NCBI GenBank assembly: GCA_907163375.1
Contig: CAJQUW010014394.1
Location: 186,001 to 250,000 of the forward strand
Length of the DNA stretch: 64,000 nt
Reading direction: 5' to 3'
Source: Prostheceraeus crozeri
Taxonomy: Eukaryota > Platyhelminthes > Polycladida > Euryleptidae
Position numbers and translations under genes: made by a program. Below, piece by piece: positions 20,999 through 30,364 of this stretch (within the stretch, counting starts at the first letter, position 1; every line of letters starts with the position of its first letter). The notes beneath the pieces are model-generated. The model had not been told where the DNA came from, did not search any database, and saw only the letters and a program-made list of their open reading frames with translations.

Positions 20999-21554
20999 CT
21001 TGTGTTACATTCTTAACTTTAGACTATCTCTTTCTAAATTTATCATAATACTCTAATCTTAATAATAATTGAGATTCCTTACCTCTCATATAACGTACTC
21101 TATCTTTGTGTTTTTCTTTATTCATTTTTTCAATGTCCATTTCACTTGTTTTTAATTGAGATAACGAAGGATATATTTTCGAAGTTCCTTCCACTTTTGT
21201 TTCATCCATTTTTTTAATAAATATTTTGAATACAATCTTCTGGTATATTGAGATTACGTGAAATTATTAGACAACGTGATCTTTTGAGACTACCTAAATT
21301 TTCGTCTACGTGAAATTCTTAGACCACGTGATATTATTCGACTACGTGAAGTTTTCGACTACGTGATATTTTTTCGACTGCCTAAATTTTTGAAATTTGG
21401 AGACTACCTAAATTTTTGAAATTTTGATTTTTTCGAAAATTTGGCACTACCTAAATTTTTGAAATTTATAGACTACGTAAATTTTTGAAATCTCGCAAGG
21501 TGTGACATCCGGTGCGAGCGAAGCGATGCGCCGGATGTCATACCCCATACTACT
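20999..21554 (-). repeat. Right terminal inverted repeat of Polinton 1
   Basis: This is the inverted copy of 5327-5966. It includes a partial copy of the gene at 5755 (MDETKVEGTSKIYPSLSQ on the minus strand, 21024-21209), fewer aaatttaggtagtc-type subrepeats, and ends at atactact. It diverges from the left copy at scattered positions and by indels. Confidence 0.9.
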
Positions 21555-21558
21555 ATTC

Positions 21559-21648
21559 ATATGCCTATTTAGAGGTCAGCAATGATCCAACTGGAGGTCG
21601 CGTAAGCGACCTCCAGCTCGATCATTGCTGACCTCTAAATAGGCATAT
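21559..21648. repeat. 90-bp near-perfect palindrome (foldback)
   Basis: The outer arms atatgcctatttagaggtca.. (21559-21587) and their reverse complement (21620-21648) pair over 29 bp. The inner arms ctggaggtcgc / gcgacctccag (21591-21601, 21606-21616) add 11 bp around a gtaa loop. It begins 5 bp beyond the Polinton 1 right end and has no counterpart at the left end. Confidence 0.9.
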
Positions 21649-21710
21649 ATAATTACATTGTTCAGGTTATCTATGGCACTAATCAGAACTATGCCCAGTG
21701 TGATGTATCA

Positions 21711-21813
21711 TGGACGCCTAGATATATGAAGCACCATATTTCATTTCATTTTATTCTGCGTCAATTAAGACAACATATCTAGCTTATGTGTGCTTCATAT
21801 ATCTAGGCGTCCA
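21711..21813. mobile_element. MITE-like foldback element
   Basis: Perfect 24-bp terminal inverted repeats start TGGACGCCTAGATATATGAA (21711-21734 and 21790-21813) around a 55-bp AT-rich centre. The 9-mer gatgtatca lies on both sides (21702-21710 and 21816-21824), close to a target duplication, although 2 bp separate it from the right end. Confidence 0.65.
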
Positions 21814-21899
21814 TGGATGTATCAGAGTTATCGATAAAATTTTATAGAGGTTCAATTGATAAATCTATGATATTCCCAAGTGGGCGTATTTCCAAGATT

Positions 21900-22345
21900 T
21901 CTATTCTATCATTATTGTTATTATAATTACCTTAGCCATTTCATGACCGCTTTTTTCATCATTGTTGACCGCTTATTAGCAAATAGTACAATAGATAGTC
22001 TGAACAATGAGTATACTCTAGGTCTCACTAGCTTCTGTAGTTTTTTGTATAAGCCATTGATAGTGAATTCCATCCAGTCTCTGGAATGCTTAGCTCTTAG
22101 TCTATCGGTATCAAAGCCGAGCAAAGTATCCTTGATTTTGTCTTGAACAATGAATCCCTTTGGAATCACAACTAAAAGTAAGCATGATTTGATGAAATGC
22201 ATATGAGATCGAATACGTTGAAATGCATATGCATTGATTAATATATCATTTTTCTTGTCAATTGCATCTTTATAGAGACGGTTGAGGCTTCTTGGCCATT
22301 CCTGGATGATGTTGATTACAAAATACTTGCCACTGGCTTTCGTAG
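21900..22345 (-). pseudogene. Penelope-like element N-terminal region fragment
   Basis: The minus strand reads FVINIIQEWPRSLNRLY...RIRSHMHFIKSCLLLVVIPKG F..., then LRAKHSRDWMEFTINGLYKK. The H-x-x-FI-x-x-C...(I/V)PKGF motif is typical of the region upstream of the Penelope-like reverse transcriptase. No palm follows, so it is truncated. A second diverged copy of its beginning is at 3799-3880. Confidence 0.5.
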
Positions 22346-22689
22346 GAATAAAAAGATTATTTTTACTCTACGTTTTGTGATTCTTTAACGAGTAACAAGA
22401 TATCATTTATGTATAGCAGTTAAACAAAATTTCAAAATGATGTAACATGAGAATATAAACATAGAATATACGATATAGAAAATATGCATAAGATAATCTT
22501 TCATGGAAAGCAATCTAATCAAAGGGAAATACATATATAGAAATAATCAAAAATATCAACCGTAGAATAAGAAATTAGACAGCACTAATAGCGAACGGTT
22601 CTGAAACAAACTAAGACAACTAGGGGAGTAAAACTTCACCAACACAACTATATTAAACGTGTTTTGAATTAAAGGACTTCAAATGATCT
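22346..22689. other. No recognisable feature
   Basis: AT-rich sequence between two Penelope-like fragments. It may be PLE untranslated sequence, but nothing in it shows this. Confidence 0.4.
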
Positions 22690-22925
22690 TCACTTAGCAT
22701 TGTTTCTTTCAGAGCACAATATTTTTCATTGAGATGCTATCTTAGGATTGTTATGAAATGCACTCATGTGTTGGTAAAATGCGGATGATGTGTTGTTGAA
22801 GTGCTGATTGACTCTAGACCTTATAGTTCGGGATGTTTACCAATATACACTTTGTGACAGATTTTGCATTCAATGTGATAAATTGCAAACTTCTTATAAC
22901 ATAAACCTTTACAACAGTCGTCAAG
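22690..22925 (-). pseudogene. Penelope-like GIY-YIG endonuclease fragment
   Basis: The minus strand contains CCKGLCYKKFAIYHIECKIC, then HKVYIGK, and after a frame disturbance a piece resembling FNNTSSAFYQHMSAFHNNP. An I-x-C-x-x-C-x-x-(V/I)YIGKT stretch is the start of a GIY-YIG nuclease as found at the C-terminus of Penelope-like proteins. On this strand it lies just upstream of the N-terminal fragment 21900-22345, compatible with a tandem arrangement. Confidence 0.5.
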
Positions 22926-23546
22926 CAAGAAAAACAATTAGAAGAGCAAGATGGATATTCACGCTTTCTTCTAGATCACATTCCTAAATTACGTTCAGTA
23001 TCAAAAATGATAAAACTTCATCAATTACACCTGCTCGTCGGGCAGGTTGGTCACAATAATGCATTTTTATGAAGTTTTATGAAACTGTTTTATCACACTG
23101 ATGTTGCTATCATGATAACGAAATCAGTAATTCACGCCTTTGTATATCTGAGATGATCTTACACTTATATTTTCAAAAGTCCAGCGAGGTTTTGCTGTAA
23201 ATTAATCTGCTCTGAGTAAATTGTAAGTTCTTCTGTTTGTCCTGAAAAGTGAAAACTGCTGTACATGTAGACTTAAAAGCCACAACATGTATGGCAAGTA
23301 CGCAATTGATTCTTCTTGACGTTCAAAAACAGAATAGAATATAAGGTCTCTCTCGATAAATTTAACTTTAGTGGTCCTAAAATACTGAGGTTGTACTTAA
23401 GTGTCTAAAACAGGAAAGAGTCGGTCGGTTAACAGTGGCACTATTTTTTGGATATGCAAATATTTATTGAGAGAAACCTTATACTTTTTTCTGCTTTTGA
23501 ACGTTAGGAAGAAGCTTCTAGGCATGTCGGATGAATGTGATGATAA
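22926..23546. other. No recognisable feature
   Basis: Intergenic sequence between the Penelope-like fragments and Polinton 2. No coding pattern or repeat was supported. Confidence 0.4.
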
Positions 23547-23772
23547 TAGCAAAGTCTGGCCCCTCTCCACACCATTTTTACTAAAGTACATGACCTTGCT
23601 CCATTCATCGGAGCACACGCCCACGCATCGGCGCACTTGGTCGTTAAGAGGACATGAAGCGGAGCACTTGACATTCATCGGAGCAATTGGCGCCGGGGCA
23701 CTTATCGGCGCATTTGATGAGTCACGGTAGGGAATATAAGTAAATGCGCTGCCAGAGAAAATCATTCTAACC
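23547..23772 (+). repeat. Left terminal inverted repeat of Polinton 2, with inward promoter
   Basis: It matches the reverse complement of 59288-59507 almost completely. It contains repeated TCGG(A/C)GCA motifs (23608, 23628, 23678, 23705) and a TATA box, then the transcribed-leader sequence gctgccagagaaaatcattc up to the first ATG at 23773. Confidence 0.92.
23735..23740 (+). promoter_or_regulatory. TATA box of the left TIR promoter
   Basis: aaTATAAGt lies 33 nt before the ATG at 23773, and the same sequence occurs in the right TIR. It is preceded by the TCGG(A/C)GCA motifs. The arrangement suggests an inward promoter for replication genes. Confidence 0.65.
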
Positions 23773-26700
23773 ATGCAGTACACGTGTGAATTCTGCCGCC
23801 AGTCCTTCTCTCGGTTTCGAGACTGTATTGACCATGGAGCAGCGGAGACGGGTCGCAACCATTGTTGGACGTGCTGTAAATGGTATGGATACGAACAAGA
23901 TTGCCGTGCGTTTAATTATGGCGACGACAATGACTTGCTGTGTCTGGATTGCGACGGAAGTTTCGACGTGGAGACGTACCATAAGCACGCGTGTGTGGGA
24001 CGGTGTCGCTACTGTGATGCAGTGGTGAATGCTGAGCGGAAGGATGGGATGAGCATTTGTGCCCCTACCTGTTTGAGTTCATGCAAGAGGGCGGCGCAGC
24101 TGTGGAAGAAGAACGTATCATGGACGGTCGCGGGTATAATCATCGATTTACCCCTCCTCAAGCCACGAATGAATGGAAGACGTATTTGAATTCAATGCAT
24201 GCGGACTTGTATCGTGTCATTGTGCAACAACACCCCCACGAGGACGTGAAAGTGTTTGCGAGTATGAGACTCAAGTTTGCCAAGATGGATATGTCGACGG
24301 GCGAAGAGGAAGTGAGATTCATCTCCACACCCTCATATATTCATGAAAGCGTCCAAGCACGTAACTTTGATGCTTGGTTCCGTGACATTGTGTCAAAGAT
24401 TGAAGGATTTATTGAAGACTATCAAGAAGACGGATCAGGATTTGTGGTGAAGGAAGTGATGGAGTTACTGGTTCAAACAAGTTCCTTCCCTAATTTTCGC
24501 ATGGGCGCACCGATTCCTATCCACCGAGATATCAAGCTCTGCAAAGGCATATGTGTGTTTGAGCGCAACAATTATACATCGCATTGTTTTCAAGACAGTG
24601 TCCTCTATGCGCTTGCCTACCAAGACAATCGCATTCCTCGACATGTTGATTCCAGCACCAAGACATCATATTACAGTTATCAGATTCGACTTCCTGCAGT
24701 GCGCAAGTTGAATTTGAACCAGTATTATCATCTAGACTTTTCCATGATGACGTCAGAGGGGTTGATGAATACACGGGATATTCAGGATTTCGAGAAGAAG
24801 AACAATTTAATTGTTCCTATCCACGTACATGACAGGAAAGGATTTGTGGGCCAATTACACCCGGTCCTTCAAGCTGTGAAGGAGAACACGCGCATCGTTC
24901 ATGTGGTGATGGTGACGCGGTACGATATGGAGGATCAGTCTGGACATTTTCTTCCCGTGACGGATTTCCAGAAATGTGCTCGCATGTGGTATCGGAACAT
25001 GAACCAAACGCAAGTGAAGCGTGTACTTGTAACCAGAGAGAAAGCAACCGAGTCGTTGAACCAATTTCTGTATTGTGACCAACGCATGCCGTTAGACAGT
25101 GCGCCGACCAAGCATGGAACACCATTCACATTGACATGCACACACACAATGATGAATTACGTCATAACAAAGCGTTTTGAAACATGTGCGTTGTGTAGTT
25201 TACGATTCAATTTCTACGAGAAGGCCGTAAAGTATGGAAAAACAAAGGTCATGGCGCACAAAGAACGTCTGGAGCATCAAGCGAAATGCAATGGTGGATT
25301 TTTACAGATGGAAAATGACCCCGGAAGATACGAAACCGCACGAATTTATCGACCACGCAAAAACCACTCAACCCCTTGCTGTGATGTGCGCGGACATTGA
25401 GAGCATGATTGATGACGTGTCCAAGAAGCATGGGATCCTATGTGGTGTGGCATCCGGCGCTGGACATGAAAGAATCTGTGGTGATCCATAAGGGGGACGA
25501 GTGTATTCCTTCCTCCATTGCACACATCAGACAGGTGAGCTTGTCTATTTTTCGTCACATGCAAACGACGTACAGTAACATGACGGCGACGGATGCCGAT
25601 ATGCGGGACTATGAACGGACAACACAATGTAACATGTGCGGATGTGGTGTGATACCTCCGAAGCAAGGTGAAAAGAATGGACCTACGACAAAGGTGCGAG
25701 ACCACGACCTTATCACGGGCAAGTATCTGCAAACCCTGTGCAATGCTTGTAACCTGCGACGACGTCAATCCCGGACCACATTAAACATCTTGTTTCACAA
25801 TTGGAAGGGGTATGACAGTCACCAGGTGATTGTACAAGGCTTTACCAAGCTGTATCACAAGTGTACGATCGAACCCATTTATGTGTCAGGAGACAAGACG
25901 TTGGGAGTGAGAATCTATCTTCCCATTGCACCCAATACCATACATAAACTCCGGTTCATCGATTCGTGTCAGTTTTTGAAAGACTCTCTGAACAATTTGT
26001 CGACGACCATCAGTGACTTTCCTCACTCGAATCACATATTGAGCGACGTCTATCCGAATTGTGATCACACATCTATTCGGAAAGGATATTTCCCTATACA
26101 TACTTTGACTGCTGGGATCGCATCCACGAGACTCAATTGCCTCCGAAGGAAGCATTTTACAATGATTTGAGTGAGAAGGAGTTGGAAGAGGACGAATATG
26201 CTGTGGCACAAAAGGCGTGGACAGAGACGGGGTGCAGCACGTTTGAAGATTATATCCACTATTATTTGACAGTGGATGTAGCCTTGCTCGCAGACATCTT
26301 CGAACACTTTCGAAGTGAAATGCGCGACGTGTCTGCATTGGACCCCATCCACTATTTCGGCACACCTGGCTTGACCTATTCATTTTTCTTTAAGAAGACA
26401 CAGGTCAAGTTGGAGAAATTGCGTGAAGTGGATATGTACCGCGTGTTTGAAGCAGGAATTCGTGGAGGGATGACATTTGTGAATCAGCACCGCGCTCAAG
26501 CAGAAGAAGGTACTCACCTGTTTTATGTGGATGCTAACAATTTGCACGGAGCGGCCATGATGGGACCTTTGCCGAAGGACTGTTTTTCCTGGGTACGACC
26601 GGAGGACTTGGTGGACATCAACGACGAATGGGTGAGACGACACAATGTCAATGGCACCACGGGTCATGTACTGTGCGTCGATTTGGAGTATCCCTCACAC

Positions 26701-28092
26701 GTCCAGGATGCCACGGAAGATTTAGCATTGGCTCCTTACCGCGGGACGGCGAAATGGGAGGACATGTCTCCCTATATGCAAGACCTATGGCAAGAGTTGA
26801 ACGGGAACCGACTCTTTCACTCAGCCGACAAGTTAATGATGACGCACGAGAATCGCAAACAGTATGTGATACATATCGCTGCTCTCAAGTATTATGTGGA
26901 GAAGGGCTTACATATCACCAAGGTTCATTACGGGATCTCCTTCAATCAAGAACCGTATATTCGCCCCTATGTACAATACCATACGCAAGAACGCGCCAAG
27001 GCAACAACGAAAATGCGCCGCAATCTCCACAAGTTGATGGTGAACGCACTGTATGGCAAGACGATGGAGAATGTGCGGAAATATTGGAAGCACTATTTTG
27101 TACGTTCACCGAATGTGTTTAGCAAATGGACACGTCATCCCTATTGTCAATCCTTCTTCAACATCAGCGACAAAGCCGTGGTGGTGAATGTGCGCAAGAC
27201 CAAGGTGGACTTGAACAAGCCAATTTATATCGGACAATGCATCCTGGGCAACAGCAAGATTATCATGTACAAGCTGTTTGACCAGTGGAAGGCCAACAAG
27301 ACGTGCACCTCAGTGGAGCTCATTGGTGGGAACACAGACTCCTTCTTCCTCAAAATCCGCAGCCGGTATACACGCGAAGAAGTGCTGCGTTCGTTTGAAA
27401 ACATCCCGAATTTTATTGATACGGAGGCAAAAGGTGTTCTCGATACCTCAAATTATCCCGTGGGTCATCCAGAGAGACGTACCGAGAATGCGAATCGTTT
27501 GGGATGTTTCAGGGATGAGTGTGTGGGGGATATGGTGAAGGAGTTTGTGTGTTTGAGTGCCAAGATGTACTCTTACATTGTCCTCAAAGGTAATGAGGAA
27601 GAAATCCACGACTGTCGCATGAAGGGAGTGTGTCAAGCGAAGAAGCGTCAAGTGAAACATCAGAATTATGTGGACGCATTCGAAAAACATTCGATTACCA
27701 CAATGTCACAAACCCTCCTCCGATCCCAACATCACGAGATGAGAACTGTGACGCAAGTGAAGAAGGCCTTAAGTATCTGGGAGGACAAGCGGTGTTGGTA
27801 TTTACCCAATCAGAGTCTTCCATACGGCAACCATCGCCTATATGAAGAAGGGTATCTACACCCCACTGTCAAAGATGTCAAGGATCTGCAACCGCATGGT
27901 GGAGCTCAGAGCATCCTCCGCAATACCACTGCAGACATTGTTACCGCAACTCCCTCTGGCCACATACCGAGCATCACGCCCTTGTCGAGTCTATTGGAGA
28001 TGGAACTATTCGGTCGCTGTACAGATTTTTCCACGGGGGTGTATCCAAATTTTGGGCAACCACTCTCTGGAAACGTACGATCGTATTTGTGA
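23773..28092 (+). pseudogene. polB: Polinton 2 protein-primed family B DNA polymerase region, partly broken
   Basis: The N-terminal part carries C2H2/C4-type Cys/His clusters (YTCEFCRQSFSRF, CWTCCKWYG, HACVGRCRYCD). A long N-terminal domain with SHCFQDSVLYALAY follows. Exo I lies in VMCADIESMI and Exo II in LFHNWKGYDSHQV. The palm shows motif A YVDANNLHGAAMMG, motif B KLMVNALYGKTME, motif C in GGNTDSFFLKI, and a RCWYLPNQSLPYGNHR end. The role is protein-primed replication of the element. The largest open piece is 26137-28092, and a couple of breaks separate the parts. The Cys-rich head is similar to the gene at 57546-58627. Confidence 0.85.
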
Positions 28093-28477
28093 GGAGATGC
28101 GCACACTACTCTCCCCCTACGGATTGGACGTGAGCGACCCAGTCACGAAATCCTGCACAGTTCAATGTCAATGGAACTATACAAAGGACCGCATGCAAGC
28201 CATTCAACAGCTGCCATCGACATCGATGATTTCCAACGAGCGCGAGCTGTTTCCCGGAACGTTAATACGCAAAGGTAATTTGCACTGTTCCTTCTTTTCC
28301 AACGGAAGTGTGATTGTGACGGGTGTCTTATCGATTGCAGAAGCGGAATCGTTGGTGGAAGACATTCTCAAGTCCCTATTCGATGGAGTTTCCCTCAATG
28401 AATCGGACAGCGAATCTACTCGAGCTGGATTATCCTCGATCGGAGATTCTACGCCATTGTCCGACCAACCTGATTGA
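27842..28477 (+). CDS. TBP-like (TATA-binding-protein fold) protein, overlapping the polymerase 3' end
   Basis: The open frame has 211 residues and overlaps the polymerase frame by up to 250 nt; an internal start is possible. Two related halves are visible. Repeat 1: RVYWRWNYSVAVQIFPRG, then CIQILGNHSLETYDRICEEM...YGL. Repeat 2: KSCTVQCQW...NERELFPGTLIRKG, LHCSFFSNGSVIVTG, EAESLVEDIL. Repeat 2 follows TBP closely (GSCDV..., YEPELFPGLIYR, ...FVSGKVVLTGAK, then a helix). TBP bends promoter DNA for transcription initiation. Presence in a Polinton is unusual; a role in reading the element's own promoters is inference. The tail (residues 185-211) is Ser/Asp-rich. Confidence 0.62.
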   Translation: MKKGIYTPLSKMSRICNRMVELRASSAIPLQTLLPQLPLATYRASRPCRVYWRWNYSVAVQIFPRGCIQILGNHSLETYDRICEEMRTLLSPYGLDVSDPVTKSCTVQCQWNYTKDRMQAIQQLPSTSMISNERELFPGTLIRKGNLHCSFFSNGSVIVTGVLSIAEAESLVEDILKSLFDGVSLNESDSESTRAGLSSIGDSTPLSDQPD

Positions 28478-28489
28478 ACTCTGTGAACG

Positions 28490-28727
28490 CATTCTGACCC
28501 ACGGAGATCCTACAGCAGCTACGTCATCTCCTAAAGTGACTTCCCCTAAAGAGACATCATTTCCTGAAGTGAGATCCCCTAAAGTGACATCATCTCCTGA
28601 AGTGAGACTCCCTAAAGTGAAACTGATTCAGGACATTCTTCATGAGCACGGAAAAGCTCTGTGTATAGTGTGCTATAAATATTTACGCACTGAATTCTGT
28701 CTAATGTGCAAAACCTTGTGGTATTGA
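28490..28727 (+). other. Minisatellite and CxxC...CxxC coding segment after the TBP-like gene
   Basis: About 28531-28620 consists of near-identical 30-33 bp units (tcccctaaagtgacatcatc, then tcctgaagtgaga) encoding SPKVTSSPEVR-type repeats. One frame continues into ALCIVCYKYLRTEFCLMCKT, a CxxC...CxxC pattern resembling a small zinc ribbon, and stops at 28727. It may be the tail of the preceding gene or a separate small gene. Confidence 0.5.
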
Positions 28728-28807
28728 CCTCGTCAATCGACATGCTCCCTCTGTCTGAAGGAAGTTCAATGGTTCCATTGAAATAAAAATACAATAATTG
28801 ACATAAT

Positions 28808-29439
28808 TCATTTCTTTATTGACTTCAAAACATGGGATAATGTAGAATACAAATAGGAATAGACAATTTTATCATTGAAGGACAAGTAGGTTTTAATGAG
28901 TTCTTGATCTTTCTCGTGAGCATCCAACGTTCGAAAGAAGGTCAGTGTTTTATCCATAGACGTGTTAAAAGGGCGATGGTTTAAAAAGTAAATACAGTAA
29001 GCACCACAATAGGCTTTAGGACCTTGTATACGCAGATGGCGACGATAGTCTAGAGGATAGGGTGTTGTCGATAACCACTCGGTAGCGTGTGGATAGTGAG
29101 ATGGAGTGAGTCCATAAGAGTCAAAGAATTCGCACACGCGTTGATCCGCATTTTGATAAAAGGCCATCCAATGCTTGCCAGGTTGATGAGAGCGATCACT
29201 ATTGAAAATAAGCGTCTTTGATTCCGAGGAATGAGCAGGAAGTAGATCAGCAGGAAACACACCTTGGAAGGGAACGTAAGAAGATTGGAGGAGGCGATGA
29301 GCAAACGTTTGACAACTACACTGAATAGCACAGAGAAAATCATCTTCGCACGTGCAGGCATTGAGTAAATGTTTCTCTTGTAATTGAGTCATACCATGCA
29401 TGATTCCTTCGATTTCCGTGTTGCTTAACCATTCTCCCA
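28808..29439 (-). pseudogene. Polinton 2 adenain-like cysteine protease, split by piggyBac
   Basis: The frame contains QGVFPADLLPAH, then the catalytic-type blocks KHWMAFY (His), CEFFDSYGLTPS (Asp) and GPKAYCGAYCIYFLNH (Gln/Cys block), the order expected for Polinton and adenovirus maturation proteases, which cleave capsid precursors. It reads toward the polymerase end (convergent). The first 28 or so codons lie on the other side of the piggyBac insertion at 32248-32331. Apart from the insertion the frame looks open. Confidence 0.85.
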
Positions 29440-29460
29440 TTAACCCTAGAACGTACAGTG

Positions 29461-29475
29461 AGGTCAATTTGACCT
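29461..29475. promoter_or_regulatory. Palindrome AGGTCA-ATT-TGACCT, left subterminal 1
   Basis: A perfect 15-bp inverted repeat with 3-bp spacer, extended to TGAGGTCA...TGACCTCA, 17 bp inside the left end of piggyBac. It is probably a transposase-binding site; it is also formally identical to a nuclear-receptor IR3 (oestrogen-response-type) site. Confidence 0.7.
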
Positions 29476-29640
29476 CATCACATTTTTCATTTTCGGATAT
29501 TTTCTAGGAATTAAACATTTCAAAGCTGATCTTTCGTGACTTTTAATATTTCAGCATTGTTATCAAGTTTAAATTATCAAATTTATTTGAAAGGACATAG
29601 ATATCGATTGTGAAGTAAATCTACGCTCTTGTAATCTATG

Positions 29641-29655
29641 AGGTCATTTTGACCT
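29641..29655. promoter_or_regulatory. Palindrome AGGTCA-TTT-TGACCT, left subterminal 2
   Basis: A second perfect copy of the same inverted repeat, with flanks extending the match to atgAGGTCA...TGACCTcat. Confidence 0.7.
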
Positions 29656-30364
29656 CATGGTATATGATCACACATATTTCTATATATGCCAATGTAATTG
29701 CATCCTATATGCATTACAACATAAATTTCAATAGCTACTCAACAAAAATTTTATTGAAACTGCATTTTTATTTACGTTTAGATTGATAACATCGTGAAGT
29801 ATGTGTGACAAGTTTGATCAATAATATATTTTCGAAATTTGAATGGTTCTTATCAATCTGCTGTGATAAAGTAGATATCTTGGGTTGCTTCTGTGTTTGT
29901 GTTTATACAGAGGATACCAGGGACCAGATGTAGACGCGGGTGCTGTAGATTCCAGAAGGACTGTCCGATTCCAATTATTCCAGTGGCAGTTGAAAATTCA
30001 GATCTTCTTCTACAATTCATCTCGATCATGCGAGGGTGTTCGAACAAAATTGTAGGATTTAGCAGGTGATCGAAGTTGAGTACCACACTACCACCGTCTC
30101 AATGCTATTGACACACTATGAATGCGAAATCCTTCATCGCGCTTAGCGCCTTCACCTGGTGTATTGTCGCGTTGTCAAGTCAGCAGGTCAGGTGAGAACT
30201 GGCTGTTGCCGTCACCAACAATAGAATTCGCTGCTACGTCTTCTCTAGGCAGACAGACGCCCACCCACCCAATCAATCTCTGTGTTCCCACCGAATCATT
30301 GATATCTCAGTCATTCCGATTACAAATAGAACAAAGCAAGACATCAAAGTGCATATCGGTTATA
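29656..30364. other. piggyBac 5' non-coding region
   Basis: Between the second palindrome and the transposase start no domain-bearing frame is seen. The transposase frame is open upstream of its likely start (from 30122) but without family similarity. Confidence 0.5.

Larger units (their letters stand above)
5327..21554 (+). mobile_element. Polinton (Maverick) 1, AT-rich, broken fossil
   Basis: The element is bounded by long terminal inverted repeats that begin agtagtat at both ends. It contains the diagnostic Polinton set: family B polymerase, packaging ATPase, retroviral-type integrase, adenain-like protease, double-jelly-roll major capsid and penton-like minor capsid, plus a PX-like protein and a phospholipase A2-like domain. 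It is broken, with perhaps 15-20 interruptions overall, and has a Penelope-like fragment inserted in the minor capsid gene. The flanking 6-mers atttgt and attcat match at 4 of 6 positions, so the target duplication is not certain. TIR divergence, including indels, suggests it is older than Polinton 2. Confidence 0.9.

Noticed and set aside
24532-25147. Several minus-strand frames across the Polinton 2 polymerase
   Set aside because: They are shadows of the polymerase frame and show no family motif.
30122-30364. Longer N-terminus of the piggyBac transposase
   Set aside because: The extension has no similarity to the family and overlaps the leader; the Met at 30365 starts the usual acidic N-terminus.
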